Source: Hyphomicrobium sp.
GTDB lineage: Bacteria > Pseudomonadota > Alphaproteobacteria > Rhizobiales > Hyphomicrobiaceae
Assembly (NCBI GenBank): GCA_003987725.1
Contig: RXJH01000013.1
Span: forward strand, 321,978-385,977
Reading direction: 5' to 3'
DNA length: 64,000 nucleotides
The translations under genes and the position numbers were made by a program. The number at the start of each line of letters is the position of its first letter. The stretch's first letter is position 1. The notes under the pieces are model-generated. The model ran no database searches. It was not told the origin of the DNA and saw only the letters and a list, made by a program, of their open reading frames with translations. Below, piece by piece: positions 1 through 8,911 of this stretch.

Positions 1-50
1 CCCGAGCTGGTGGGATCCAAGCCCGGGCCCTGTTGCAAAGTCGAAATCCA
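1..50 (+). pseudogene. Remnant of a serine recombinase gene
   Basis: Positions 28-50 match 22 of 23 bases of the serine recombinase gene at 41107-41129. In the same frame they read ALLQSRNP, the peptide found at that place in the intact protein. The two sequences diverge sharply after base 50, and upstream similarity is weak (a CCCGAGCTGGT start could derive from the PE/AIV region of such genes). The reading continues past 50 with no recognisable recombinase sequence. The simplest reading is a scrap left by an earlier insertion or deletion, cut by the window edge. A chance match of this length is unlikely, but only a short tract is visible. Confidence 0.45.
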
Positions 51-132
51 TATCTCAGGCTACTTCGGCGTTACCGCTTGGGTTCGGTGACTGTTCTGCT
101 TATCGCGAGCGCAGCGCGCTTTTGATGAAAGA

Positions 133-984
133 TCAGGAAAGGAAGTTACGAATTTCCGCGGCGATCTGATCCGCGTGGGTCTCGAGCGCGAAATGGCCTG
201 TGTCCAAAAATTTGACAACCGCCTTCGGATTATCGCGCTTGAATGCCTCGGCTCCCGGCGGCAGAAAGAATGGGTCGTTCTTCCCCCAGATCGCCAGAAA
301 ACGCGGTTTATGCGTGCGGAAGTAGTCCTGGAATTTCGGATAGAGCGCGACGTTGCTCTTGTAGTCCCCGAAGAGGTCGAGCTGCACCTCGTCTGATCCG
401 GGCCGTGCAAGATAAAAATTATCAAGTGAATAGCCGTCGGGGGAGACGGCGGTCGCATCTGAGACACCGTGCGTATACTGCCAGAACGTCGCTTCCGGCG
501 TCAGGAACTGGCGAAGCGCCGCGCGATTGGCTTCAGAGGGATTTTTCCAGTAGGCCTGAATGGGGTTCCACCCCTCACTCAGGCCTTCCTCATAGGCATT
601 GCCATTTTGCGAGATGATTGCAGTGATGCGCTCAGGGCGCTTCAAGGCGAGACGGAAGCCTGTAGGAGCGCCATAGTCGAAAACGTAGATCGCGAACTTC
701 TTAAGGCCAAGGACTTCGGTGAAGCGGTCGATGACGGCAGCGATGTTGTCGAACGTGTACGTGAATTTCTCGCGAGACGGCATGTCTGATCGGCCGAAGC
801 CTGGAAGATCGGGTGCAACGACATGAAAGCGGTCCGCGAGAAGAGGGATGAGATCGCGGAACATATGGCTTGAGCTCGGAAACCCATGAAGCAGTAGGAG
901 TGTCGATCCGTCCTTCGGGCCTGCCTCGCGATAGAAAACGTTGAATCCGTCGACATTGATCTTCTGGAAGCTGACTTTGGTCAT
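133..984 (-). CDS. Alpha/beta hydrolase, haloalkane dehalogenase/epoxide hydrolase-like
   Basis: This is a soluble alpha/beta-hydrolase of about 283 residues. The oxyanion segment HGFPSSSHMF, the strand DLPGFGRSD and the nucleophile elbow VFDYGAP can all be seen; Asp is the likely nucleophile, as in haloalkane dehalogenases and epoxide hydrolases. An acid lies in GKNDPFF and the catalytic His in DTGHFALETH near the C-terminus. The family hydrolyses carbon-halogen, epoxide or related bonds; the substrate cannot be told here. I chose the ATG at 984 because GGAGAG lies about 6 bases upstream; a longer reading from 1032 adds 16 residues with no homology. It lies just downstream of a second hydrolase on the same strand, and a CGNR regulator is divergent from the pair. 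Confidence 0.85.
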   Translation of the reverse strand: MTKVSFQKINVDGFNVFYREAGPKDGSTLLLLHGFPSSSHMFRDLIPLLADRFHVVAPDLPGFGRSDMPSREKFTYTFDNIAAVIDRFTEVLGLKKFAIYVFDYGAPTGFRLALKRPERITAIISQNGNAYEEGLSEGWNPIQAYWKNPSEANRAALRQFLTPEATFWQYTHGVSDATAVSPDGYSLDNFYLARPGSDEVQLDLFGDYKSNVALYPKFQDYFRTHKPRFLAIWGKNDPFFLPPGAEAFKRDNPKAVVKFLDTGHFALETHADQIAAEIRNFLS

Positions 985-1068
985 CGCTGCTCTCCATTCC
1001 ATCCGGTTAAAGCAAGTTTTAGTGGTTATCAATGCGCGCGCCGCGTTCGCACGCGTGGCCGTGATCTC

Positions 1069-1761
1069 TCATCCTCTGACAGACCGCACGGCATCGAGGA
1101 TCGTGTCGACGACCTTCCTTGGAGCGGTCACCAAAGGCGTGTGGTCGACTATCTCCGAACGGACCTTTGCGGCCATCCGTTCGGCCATGAAGTGCTCGGT
1201 CTTTGGATTGATCATGCGATCTTCTTCGGCGATCAGAAACCAGGAAGGTCTCGATCGCCATAAGGGTTTGGGTGCCTTCTCATGAATGCAGGCAACGTTG
1301 ATTGGCCTTTGCGTTGCTGCAAGCAGGGCTAATCGCTGTGCCGTGGCGTGCTGCGCAAAAGCCGATTTGAAGCCCGAGTCCGGCATCCAGATAAATCCGT
1401 CGGCATCGGGCACAAGTTGCGGCGCGTCCGCATGCGGCGCCTCACGATAGAAGACGTCGGCGACGGTCTCGCCTTCATCTGGCATCAAGGCTGCGATGTA
1501 GGCGAGCGCTTCGATCTGCGCGCTCTTGGCGGCTGAGATGACCGCTCCTGCATAGGCATGAGCTGTAAGAACGACTGGCCCTTGCGTTCGAGCGATAGCC
1601 CGGTCAAGAGCCGCAACGTCGTCTGAGAGAGAGGTGAGTGGGAGAGGTGCTGCGATGACCGAAATCCCCTGACGCTGCAGGGGCGTGATCACCTCGTTCC
1701 AACTTGAGCCATCAGCCCAAGCGCCGTGAGCTAGAACCACATTCACGTTCCCTTTCGTCAC
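1069..1761 (-). CDS. Alpha/beta hydrolase, EstC-like, nucleophile Ser replaced by Ala
   Basis: This 230-residue protein has the fold pattern of small EstC/pyrethroid-esterase-like alpha/beta hydrolases: an N-terminal VLAHGAWADGSSW segment, a nucleophile elbow and a late His in DHTPLV. The elbow, normally GHSYGG, here reads AHAYAG, so the nucleophilic Ser is Ala; the DNA (gct cat gcc tat gca) confirms it. The protein may be catalytically dead, may bind a ligand, or may use another chemistry; some database members share an HAYAG elbow from memory. Start is GTG at 1761 with GGAGG 8 bases upstream. It precedes another hydrolase (ends 133) on the same strand and may share its promoter. The upstream intergenic region faces the CGNR regulator. 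Confidence 0.8.
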   Translation of the reverse strand: MTKGNVNVVLAHGAWADGSSWNEVITPLQRQGISVIAAPLPLTSLSDDVAALDRAIARTQGPVVLTAHAYAGAVISAAKSAQIEALAYIAALMPDEGETVADVFYREAPHADAPQLVPDADGFIWMPDSGFKSAFAQHATAQRLALLAATQRPINVACIHEKAPKPLWRSRPSWFLIAEEDRMINPKTEHFMAERMAAKVRSEIVDHTPLVTAPRKVVDTILDAVRSVRG

Positions 1762-1927
1762 GCGCCGATCCTCCGTTGTGACGATCCAGCAAACGGATCA
1801 AGTATAACTGCTGAAACAGCAGATAAAAGGTTATTACAGCGAGTGTGTAAAACGGGTGTGCATAACTTGTCAATAGCCGTTTTGCTGGTTATAGCGTTGG
1901 GGTCCAATTGATTGCAGGTCAATCGCC
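1762..1927. promoter_or_regulatory. Divergent promoter region with inverted repeats
   Basis: This A/T-richer gap separates the hydrolase gene on the minus strand from the CGNR regulator gene on the plus strand. It holds CTGCTG-AAA-CAGCAG (1808-1822), a perfect 6-bp inverted repeat. It also holds a looser pair, AAAACGG and CCGTTTT, around 1850-1884. A regulator transcribed divergently often binds between itself and its targets, so these are candidate operators; that is inference. Confidence 0.4.
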
Positions 1928-2557
1928 ATGAGTAACATCCGCCCAGCACCCATATTCATCGCCGATGCCAAGGGTTTGGACTTCCTGAACTCCCTTGCCA
2001 CGCCGGTTGATACCCCTGTCGAATGGCTTGGTTCCGGCGACGACTTCTTGGCATGGCTCAAAGCGGCTGATCTCGTTCCAACCGATGTTCTTAAAACTTT
2101 AAAGGCTGGAGCCTTGCCGGGCGAATTGGATGCAGTTGCTGCGCATGCCCGCTCGCTGCGCGAGTGGTTTCGCGGCTTTGTTCGAAAGCACAAGGGCAGG
2201 ACCCTGAAGCCGAGTACCCTGCAGCAGCTAGACCCCCTCAATCGGATTCTGGAGCGTGACGAGGTTTTTGGCCAGGTCGCTCCTCGCGACCACGAAACCA
2301 TGGCGACGAACGGGTCTTCCCTGATGTGGGTAGAGCAACGCCGTTGGCGTTCACCGGAAAGCCTTCTTCAGCCGATTGCACGAGAAATGGCGAACGTGAT
2401 CTGTAATGAGGATTTCAACCTCATCAGAGCTTGCGAGGGACATGCCTGTACGCTGATGTTCGTCGATCGCACCAAAAGTCACCGAAGGCGGTGGTGCAGC
2501 ATGGCTGTCTGTGGTAACCGCGCAAAACAGGCCGCGCTTCGCGAACGATCAAGGTGA
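1928..2557 (+). CDS. CGNR zinc-finger / ABATE-domain transcriptional regulator
   Basis: The protein has 209 residues. The C-terminal third carries CEGHACTLMFVDRTKSHRRR followed by WCSMAVCGNR, the four-Cys CGNR zinc finger that gives the family its name. The N-terminal part (IADAKGLDFLNSLAT... WL) fits the ABATE domain that precedes it in these proteins. CGNR proteins are thought to be DNA-binding regulators, often next to hydrolase, efflux or detoxification genes. It is transcribed away from the two alpha/beta hydrolases, so it probably controls them and itself. The length is normal for the family and the zinc ligands are intact. Confidence 0.85.
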   Translation: MSNIRPAPIFIADAKGLDFLNSLATPVDTPVEWLGSGDDFLAWLKAADLVPTDVLKTLKAGALPGELDAVAAHARSLREWFRGFVRKHKGRTLKPSTLQQLDPLNRILERDEVFGQVAPRDHETMATNGSSLMWVEQRRWRSPESLLQPIAREMANVICNEDFNLIRACEGHACTLMFVDRTKSHRRRWCSMAVCGNRAKQAALRERSR

Positions 2558-2772
2558 TCTCTGAGCTGAACCGAAGTCGCCCGCGCGATGTTAGCAACGC
2601 TGCAATCTGGGTTCGTACATCCCAATGCAGACGCGATTGCGCTTAGAAAGAAATGTCACCGGAAATACCTAAACATTTTCGATACAATATGCTTTGGATA
2701 ATCGGCGCGCTTTGGGAGGGGCTAGCCGGGCAATCTTACCAATAAGTCCTTTTTTTCTATGAGGGCGAGGCA

Positions 2773-3987
2773 ATGCGATTTTTCAATTTTCGGAAATCTC
2801 AGGCCCGCGGGTCTAAACGCGGTTTTCGAATTCCCGACATGACGTATGTGCGGGATCTCGGCGAACTTTTAGAAAGTCGCGCGGAGTTGGCCTCGTACCC
2901 TGTTGTTTCAAGAATCCCAGATTGTGAACTCAGGCCAACACCGCCTCTCCTTTTCCCGGCGTCTCAAGAAATCGCCTCAGATCATTACATGGTCCCATCC
3001 ATCAGAGATGTAGTAATGGCCGGGATGAAGAACGTCACGATAACGGAAAATTCCGTTATCGGAACGGAAGATGAGATTCTCTCGCCCGGTGATGCCGTGC
3101 AACCGATGTACGTCTCGATATATCTGAGAAATGGCTGGGTGCCCGATGCGGAGACACGGCCCGGAGCCAAGAAACAACTCAAGTGCAAGGGTATCGGTGT
3201 TCTTCTCACTCACTTCAACAGCAGTGTTTACGGGCACTGGCTTTACGAAGGCTTGCCGCAGCTACTTCTCCTAAAACATCTGAGGAGCGAGCTACCGGAC
3301 CTTTCGATCGTACTCCCGAGCCGGCCTCAGTACTTGAGCGAATGGTGTCGCTTCCTTGTTCCAGACGTCCGGATTTTCAGTTATGATCCACGCCGTGAAA
3401 CTGTTTTTTGCGAGCAGCTCCTGATTCCGGGAATCTTCCACTCCAACTCAGCGTTCATGCACCCATTCTTGGACGTCATGATTGAGGATGCTGTATCGAC
3501 AGCGACCCGAGAGAGCGAACGTCCGCTCCCATCCCATATTTATCTGACACGAAATAAGCCGAGCCATTTCCGGCAGTTGGGAAATCAGGATGAGATCGAA
3601 CAAATTGCCAAATCGGCGGGCCTCACGTTATTAAGCCCTGAAGACTATTCGATACCGGCCCAAATCCGATTGTTTTCTGGAGCCAAGCTCGTTGTCAGCG
3701 AGTTCGGCTCGGCTCTCCACAATACGATGTTCTCCGGTCCCTGTGACATCATCAGCCTCAATTGGATCACCTGCATACAGTCGAGAATCGCGCAGCTGAG
3801 GCAACAGAACATTGGATATGTCCTGCCGCCTCTCGGCCCTCTTACGTTTCAACGCGAGCTCGAGCAGACAAAGCGCGAATATTGGATTGACCCTGAGGAC
3901 TTCCGTCGCAAGCTTGCGGAGCGCCTCCATCGCGAACCCTTGCGCGTGCCCGAAAACGATTCCACTTCTGTCGACTTCCAAGGTTGA
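2773..3987 (+). CDS. Glycosyltransferase family 61 protein (DUF563)
   Basis: This is a 404-residue protein with the GT61/DUF563 signatures: HFNSSVYGHWLYEGLPQLLLL around residue 155, IYLTRNKPSHFRQLGN around 260, and VVSEFGSALHNTMFS around 315 followed by the short hydrophobic IISLNW. GT61 enzymes are capsule, exopolysaccharide or xylan glycosyltransferases; the donor and acceptor are not predictable here. The start ATG at 2773 has GAGGGCGAGG just upstream. No signal peptide or membrane segment is seen, so the enzyme is probably cytosolic. It opens a block of surface-polysaccharide genes whose base composition is lower in GC than the genes on the right side of the window, hinting at transfer. 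Confidence 0.85.
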   Translation: MRFFNFRKSQARGSKRGFRIPDMTYVRDLGELLESRAELASYPVVSRIPDCELRPTPPLLFPASQEIASDHYMVPSIRDVVMAGMKNVTITENSVIGTEDEILSPGDAVQPMYVSIYLRNGWVPDAETRPGAKKQLKCKGIGVLLTHFNSSVYGHWLYEGLPQLLLLKHLRSELPDLSIVLPSRPQYLSEWCRFLVPDVRIFSYDPRRETVFCEQLLIPGIFHSNSAFMHPFLDVMIEDAVSTATRESERPLPSHIYLTRNKPSHFRQLGNQDEIEQIAKSAGLTLLSPEDYSIPAQIRLFSGAKLVVSEFGSALHNTMFSGPCDIISLNWITCIQSRIAQLRQQNIGYVLPPLGPLTFQRELEQTKREYWIDPEDFRRKLAERLHREPLRVPENDSTSVDFQG

Positions 3988-4218
3988 AAACCGATGGGCC
4001 GACGTCCGGGAATGGTTGAGAGGCCGATGCATCGTTGTCACCAAGCACCATTGGTTTCCTATTGTTCGACTTCGCTGAACTATTGTTGCGGCGAACATGG
4101 GCTTTGCCCTAATATGAGTCTCTCTCCAGACTAGGGCGAACTGTTGTGGCCGGCATCGCAATGGGCCGGTCTGCTGAACTCAACGTTTGCGCCCTGAGAA
4201 GCGAGTTTACCTGCCACC

Positions 4219-5106
4219 ATGACACACACTTCTCGTCACACATATGAGTACGACGTCGATCTCGACAGCGACGCAGCGCCTGCTCGAGTGATCAGAATGG
4301 TAGGCAGCGGTAAGAAGGTTCTCGAAATCGGGGCGGGGCCAGGGTCCATCACCAAACATCTGTCCGGCACGCTTGGTTGCGATGTGGTCGCCGTCGAGAT
4401 CGACCCATCGGCCTTGGAAAGGCTCGCGCCCTTTGCGCGAAGAGTTTATGCGTTGGACCTGAATGATGGTTCTTGGAATGATCGCATCAGAGCTGACGAA
4501 GGCACCTTTGACGTCGTGATTGCCGCGGATGTTCTAGAGCATGTCTACGACCCTTGGGCCGTTTTAAGCGGCATGAAATCGCTCTTGAACGAAAGCGGAG
4601 CGGTCATCTTATCCATCCCCCACGTCGGCCATGCGGCTATTGCGGGCTGTCTCTTCGATGAAGACTTCGAGTACAGGCCCTGGGGGCTTCTCGACCGTAC
4701 TCACATTCGCTTTTTTGGATTGAAGAACATCCAGCAGCTGTACAATTCTCAGGGCTTATCGATCGAGCATTCGGAATTCGTCGTCAGAACTCCAGAAATG
4801 ACCGAGTTTGTACGGCGGTGGAATAGGCTTCCGCGCAAGGTGCAGGAAGCACTCGAGAGCAATCGCTTTTCCCATGTATATCAGGTCGTCAGCCGAGCGG
4901 TCCCGCAAAGTCGGGCGGAGCTCAATTTGCGGCTCATGGATTTGGACGTGCCCGCCCCAGACGACCGAACTGTGAGGTACTGGAAAAAGACGATGAGTTC
5001 GATTCCCCCGCTGGAGGACGAAGACGCATCTTCTTCATTGATCAAAAAGAGCGGTGTTTCGATTGGTAATTTTTTTAAGCTAACGCAGAGTCGCGGGAGA
5101 GCCTAA
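4219..5106 (+). CDS. Class I SAM-dependent methyltransferase
   Basis: In this 295-residue protein the SAM-binding motif I is VLEIGAGPGSITKHL (about residues 35-50), motif II ends in VVAVEIDPSAL, and FDVVIAADVLEHVYDPWAVL is the post-motif region typical of methyltransferase type 11/23 enzymes. A C-terminal extension of about 100 residues has no recognised fold. The stop codon is followed after two bases by the GTG of the WbsX gene, so the two are likely translated together. In this context it probably methylates a sugar or a lipid-linked glycan, perhaps capping a chain; this is inference from neighbours only. Confidence 0.85.
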   Translation: MTHTSRHTYEYDVDLDSDAAPARVIRMVGSGKKVLEIGAGPGSITKHLSGTLGCDVVAVEIDPSALERLAPFARRVYALDLNDGSWNDRIRADEGTFDVVIAADVLEHVYDPWAVLSGMKSLLNESGAVILSIPHVGHAAIAGCLFDEDFEYRPWGLLDRTHIRFFGLKNIQQLYNSQGLSIEHSEFVVRTPEMTEFVRRWNRLPRKVQEALESNRFSHVYQVVSRAVPQSRAELNLRLMDLDVPAPDDRTVRYWKKTMSSIPPLEDEDASSSLIKKSGVSIGNFFKLTQSRGRA

Positions 5107-5108
5107 AC

Positions 5109-6326
5109 GTGTCTGATCGTTCCCGTGTCAAGCTGCTTGCATTCTATTTGACCCAATTTCATCCAATTCCCGAAAATGACGCTTGGTGGGGAAAGGGGTT
5201 CACGGAGTGGACCAATGCTGCAAAGGCAACCCCTCTTTTCCCAGGCCACTATCAACCGCACTTGCCGACGGATTTGGGCTTCTATGATTTGCGGGTTGCT
5301 GAAACGAGAAGGGAGCAAATACAGCTAGCCAAGCAATACGGAATCCACGGTTTCTGTTATTATTATTATTGGTTCGCGGGCAAACGCCTCCTCGAAAGGC
5401 CGCTCGATGACATGCTGGCCGATCCTCAAAGCGATATGCCGTTTTGTCTTTGCTGGGCGAATGAGAATTGGACGCGCAGGTGGGATGGCGCTGAAAAAGA
5501 AATTTTGATTGAGCAAAGTTATGGTCCGGATTCAGATCTAAGAGTTATTCAGGATCTTCTGAAGTATCTGCGAGATCCTCGATATATCCGCGTTGATGGG
5601 GCTCCACTTATTATTGTCTACTGCCCTCAGCGTCTTCCTGATTGCCGTGAAACCCTTAGGGTTTGGCGCGAATATTGCGCCGAACAGGGAATACCCCGCA
5701 TCCACACGGCTTGTGCCCTCACCCATTCGAATTGGGATCACAAAGAATTGGGATTCGATAGCGCTGTAGAGTTTCCCCCACACAACATGAAGTTCGAAAA
5801 CCTAGCGCAGCAGATGTCATTCTTTCAGACATTCCACGGCTACTGCTCGGATTATGCCGATGTTGCTGAAATGTATTTGCAGCGCCGTTATAGTTCTGAG
5901 GCAAGTGGGTTTAGGGGGGTGTTTCCGTCTTGGGACAACACGGCGCGATGCGGTGAAAGGGCAACCGTTGTTTTGAACGGTTCGCCGGAAAACTATGAGT
6001 ACTGGCTATCCGAGGCGATATCGAGAACGGTTGAGGATTTCCCGACTGAAGAACGGTTTGTATTTATAAACGCCTGGAATGAATGGGCCGAGGGTTGTCA
6101 TCTTGAGCCTGACCGCAAGTTTGGTCATCGCTATTTGGAAGCTACCGTACGGGCAAAAAAGGGTTCGTCGCTCCGAGGGTGGACGCACCGGGGAGTTCCC
6201 CGGACCGAGCAATCCTCTCCGGCCGCAGCCATGGCAAAACATCGGTTGGCAGAAAAGTCATGGCTGAGCCGCAACTGGCGTACGTTAAAACGAACTTTGC
6301 GGCCGAAGAAGACGGCGAATAACTAA
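5109..6326 (+). CDS. WbsX-like glycosyltransferase / GH99-like domain protein
   Basis: In this 405-residue protein, LLAFYLTQFHPIPENDAWWG and KGFTEWTNAAKATPLFPGH at the N-terminus, GIHGFCYYYYWFAGKRLLE near residue 80, CWANENWTRRWDG near 115 and FVFINAWNEWAEGCHLEP near 320 are the recurrent WbsX (Glyco_tran_WbsX) signatures. The family occurs in O-antigen and rhamnan clusters, either free-standing or fused to glycosyltransferases, and resembles endo-mannanase family GH99. Its chemistry is not settled. Translation starts at a GTG two bases after the methyltransferase stop. The TATTATTATTATTGG run encodes the family's aromatic stretch and is not a repeat artefact. Confidence 0.85.
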   Translation: MSDRSRVKLLAFYLTQFHPIPENDAWWGKGFTEWTNAAKATPLFPGHYQPHLPTDLGFYDLRVAETRREQIQLAKQYGIHGFCYYYYWFAGKRLLERPLDDMLADPQSDMPFCLCWANENWTRRWDGAEKEILIEQSYGPDSDLRVIQDLLKYLRDPRYIRVDGAPLIIVYCPQRLPDCRETLRVWREYCAEQGIPRIHTACALTHSNWDHKELGFDSAVEFPPHNMKFENLAQQMSFFQTFHGYCSDYADVAEMYLQRRYSSEASGFRGVFPSWDNTARCGERATVVLNGSPENYEYWLSEAISRTVEDFPTEERFVFINAWNEWAEGCHLEPDRKFGHRYLEATVRAKKGSSLRGWTHRGVPRTEQSSPAAAMAKHRLAEKSWLSRNWRTLKRTLRPKKTANN

Positions 6327-6457
6327 CTAGAAAATTTCATGTGTTTTCTGAAATCGACGCGGAAACTTCCCGTTGGCTCCAACCGAAGCCGGAAGGAAGT
6401 TCGCGATGGCTCGATCCAATTCATAAAATACGGCCAAATTGAATTTGGAAGGTTCCG

Positions 6458-7231
6458 TCAACCGGAAATCACCCGGCCTATATTCCAAATTCGACGAAAG
6501 CGGTTGCGAAACTTTCTTTTCGCAAAAGCGTATATCTCTTGGTCGACTTCTGTCATCGAGTAGATCGCTTTAAGAGTGGCAGAGGAGAGCGAAGATTTCT
6601 TGATCTCCACGCTGGAATTCTCATGGGGCACATACGACCGATCAAAATCGAGCTGCTTGCCAATCACGAGCGCATCTTCGTCGAATGTCTCTGTAAATCC
6701 GACAAAGTCGAAACGCTCAAGATTGCGTTTTGCAAACTTCAGCACATCGTCGACAGAGTAGTCCTTTATGGTCGGCGCTGATTTTCCGTCAGGTTTATAA
6801 TCCCAGCCTCGAGCGAGTTGCCAAGCTTGATTATTCCAAATCAGATTATGGCAATCTTGTCGAAGAGGATCGTCGCCGTGATCGCCGACAGCCAGCTCGA
6901 TGAACTGGTCGATATCCAATCGAGATGCAGCTTCATAAATAGCATATTCGCGAGGATCCCGGCCTCGGCAGAACGAGTAAAAGGAGATGATCCGATCTAG
7001 CGGGTCCCGCAGAAAGGTGAATGAATATCTGCCCGCAAAAAAGCGCTCCGCCAACGAAAAACCGAAATGGCCCGAAATAAAGGGTTTCGGGCAATAATCC
7101 TCGGGCTCTTGCGTCAGCCAATCTCCGTGGCTGATTATGTTTTCGGCTCCGTAGTGCTCGCGAGCCATGTAGACGATAGATGTGCCCGCCGTCTTCTGAG
7201 TATGAAGAAAAACCGCTTGTCGAAACGCCAA
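6458..7231 (-). CDS. Sulfotransferase family protein
   Basis: This protein of about 257 residues starts with AVFLHTQKTAGTSIV, the 5'-phosphosulfate-binding loop of PAPS-dependent sulfotransferases, followed by SFTFLRDPLDRIISFY, the 3'-phosphate-binding segment. The layout matches the Sulfotransfer_2 (heparan/chondroitin type) clan, so it probably adds sulfate to a surface glycan. I prefer the TTG at 7231 as the start because AGGAGG lies 7 bases upstream; an ATG at 7267 would add 12 residues without a good ribosome site. It runs towards the WbsX gene (convergent). A short stretch at 6327-6457 separates them without obvious features. Confidence 0.8.
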   Translation of the reverse strand: MAFRQAVFLHTQKTAGTSIVYMAREHYGAENIISHGDWLTQEPEDYCPKPFISGHFGFSLAERFFAGRYSFTFLRDPLDRIISFYSFCRGRDPREYAIYEAASRLDIDQFIELAVGDHGDDPLRQDCHNLIWNNQAWQLARGWDYKPDGKSAPTIKDYSVDDVLKFAKRNLERFDFVGFTETFDEDALVIGKQLDFDRSYVPHENSSVEIKKSSLSSATLKAIYSMTEVDQEIYAFAKRKFRNRFRRIWNIGRVISG

Positions 7232-7397
7232 GTCGCAGCCTCCTGAAAAGCAATCTCGGCCGCGCAAGCAGGCAGAAAGTCTATGCCGTTTGATCCTGGC
7301 TAAAGATTATAAAATCGCAAAAATTCAACACAAGCGACACGGGACGGGTTACCCACTGCTTGTGCACGCCGGGATTCGGTATTGATTTGAACTACAT

Positions 7398-8216
7398 CTA
7401 AAGACGCCAGCGTCGTCTCTCAGCCGCGCCTCTCTTGATATAATGTTCTCTTGGCTTCATGCCGCTGATGAGGACGTCGGGATTTAAAGCCAGATAAACA
7501 GCATCGTTGAATGCTCGTGGCAGGCGCGGTCCTTTTTCAACCGGCCAATTCATAAGCGCATTGTCGTCAAGCTTGCCGTCAAAATAGCCCGCCTGAAATC
7601 CCAGGCGCCGTGCCACAAAATTGAACGAGAGCTGATCGCGGTAGGAATACTTACGCACCTCATCAAACCAGGCGGACATTAAAGTCCGAACGCGCGGATC
7701 ATTATGTCGACGCAGAATCATACTGCCCGCGATGAGGCCTGCGTTTTCAGGATGCCCCAAACGCCGATATTCATCCATCTGCTTAGAAACAGTTCCGGCA
7801 GCGTCAATCTTCCAGTCAATCACGACCTGAGCTTCCGCATAGATGCAGCACCGCTCCGGATGTCGGAAGACGACCATAGGTTCCAAAGAATCGTGAAGAT
7901 AGCGGAATATGCGATCTAAGTTCACTTTCGGTTCGACACGATTGTCGATGTACAGGCTCAGGTCGTATGGGGCGACAAACTCGTGCGCGAGTATCTTGAC
8001 CATCTTCGATGTTCTGACGGGACCGAGCGAGGGTGAATCAACGTAGCGGAACTGCCAATGCTTGGAGGTCAATGATCGATCATCCGTAAAGCAAATGGCG
8101 TCGGTTTTGGCGTCGACTTCGATTGGCCAATCGGCGAATGGCTCCGAATGTCCGAACATGCATGTATAGATGACGCGATCTTTTTGCCCCATCGTGTGAA
8201 GAGTGTCCCTCAGCAT
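7398..8216 (-). CDS. DUF616-type glycosyltransferase domain protein
   Basis: In this 272-residue protein, VIYTCMFGHSEPFADW, AICFTDD, GPVRTSKMVKILAHEF, LSLYIDNRVEPK, VVFRHPERCCIYAEAQ and GLIAGSMILRRHNDP follow the order of the TOD1/MUCI70 (DUF616) glycosyltransferase-like family. Residues from about 228 (AVYLALNPDVLISGMKPREHYIKRG) look like the YL-x-NPDV...HY-x-xxG module that ends many bacterial glycosyltransferases. The start is uncertain: the ATG at 8192 (GAGGG about 14 bases upstream) is an alternative to that at 8216. Same strand as the sulfotransferase, 166 bases upstream of it, so the two could be one transcript. Confidence 0.75.
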   Translation of the reverse strand: MLRDTLHTMGQKDRVIYTCMFGHSEPFADWPIEVDAKTDAICFTDDRSLTSKHWQFRYVDSPSLGPVRTSKMVKILAHEFVAPYDLSLYIDNRVEPKVNLDRIFRYLHDSLEPMVVFRHPERCCIYAEAQVVIDWKIDAAGTVSKQMDEYRRLGHPENAGLIAGSMILRRHNDPRVRTLMSAWFDEVRKYSYRDQLSFNFVARRLGFQAGYFDGKLDDNALMNWPVEKGPRLPRAFNDAVYLALNPDVLISGMKPREHYIKRGAAERRRWRL

Positions 8217-8911
8217 TACCTAGGTCTCGCGAAAGACTTCGGCGCAACAAAATCACGAAACGGCCGGAAGCAAGATGGTCGGCCGATTTCTTCATATAGT
8301 CGCCATGACTCACGAGATGAATGAGCGTGATACATGATCGACAAACTGGTCTAGTCTGCTCGGCGGAATGTTCCGCACAGGCGGCTGGCCTCAAACTTTG
8401 ATGATTGATTGCTCCTTCGCGTCTGCTGGCAGTGATCGATCGCTTCTCTGCTAGAAGACCCCTTTCAGTTTACCGGAATATTCCGTGGCCGCAAACCTCC
8501 GAAAGCTTGTGCCCGCAGTAGATCGAACCCGCGTCCAGAACTTTGTTTGCTTTGTGAGCTAAGACGCGCTGACCGGATTGTCTCCTCCGCACCGTGAGCC
8601 TTCGCGCTCGTTGTCACCGCCTAGGCCGATCGATTTTAGGCGGGCGCTCGCGGACAAAATGGCTTCAGGTTTTCGCGCCGCACGAAGAAGCACACCGCCG
8701 CGCGAACCAACGTCAATCCGGACAGTTGCGTTGCAGCATTACAAATGAGGCCTCTCCTCCTGAGTATCATTTCATGATCCCCCCCATAAGTTTACGAGTA
8801 ATTGCAAAATATATATGCGCTGCGGAATCATGAAAACGCATTGAACTCGCGCGTTTGGAGGATACGCTGTCGACCGAGGCGACCAGCGTCTCAAGGGCCT
8901 TCTGAATTAAC
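8217..8911. other. Intergenic region between divergent polysaccharide genes
   Basis: These 695 bases lie between the DUF616 gene (minus) and the sulfatase-like gene (plus). I see no reading frame with a ribosome site and no homology. The region is comparatively A/T rich near 8760-8840, which suits promoters in both directions. No tRNA, terminator with T-run, or repeat was recognised. Confidence 0.5.
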
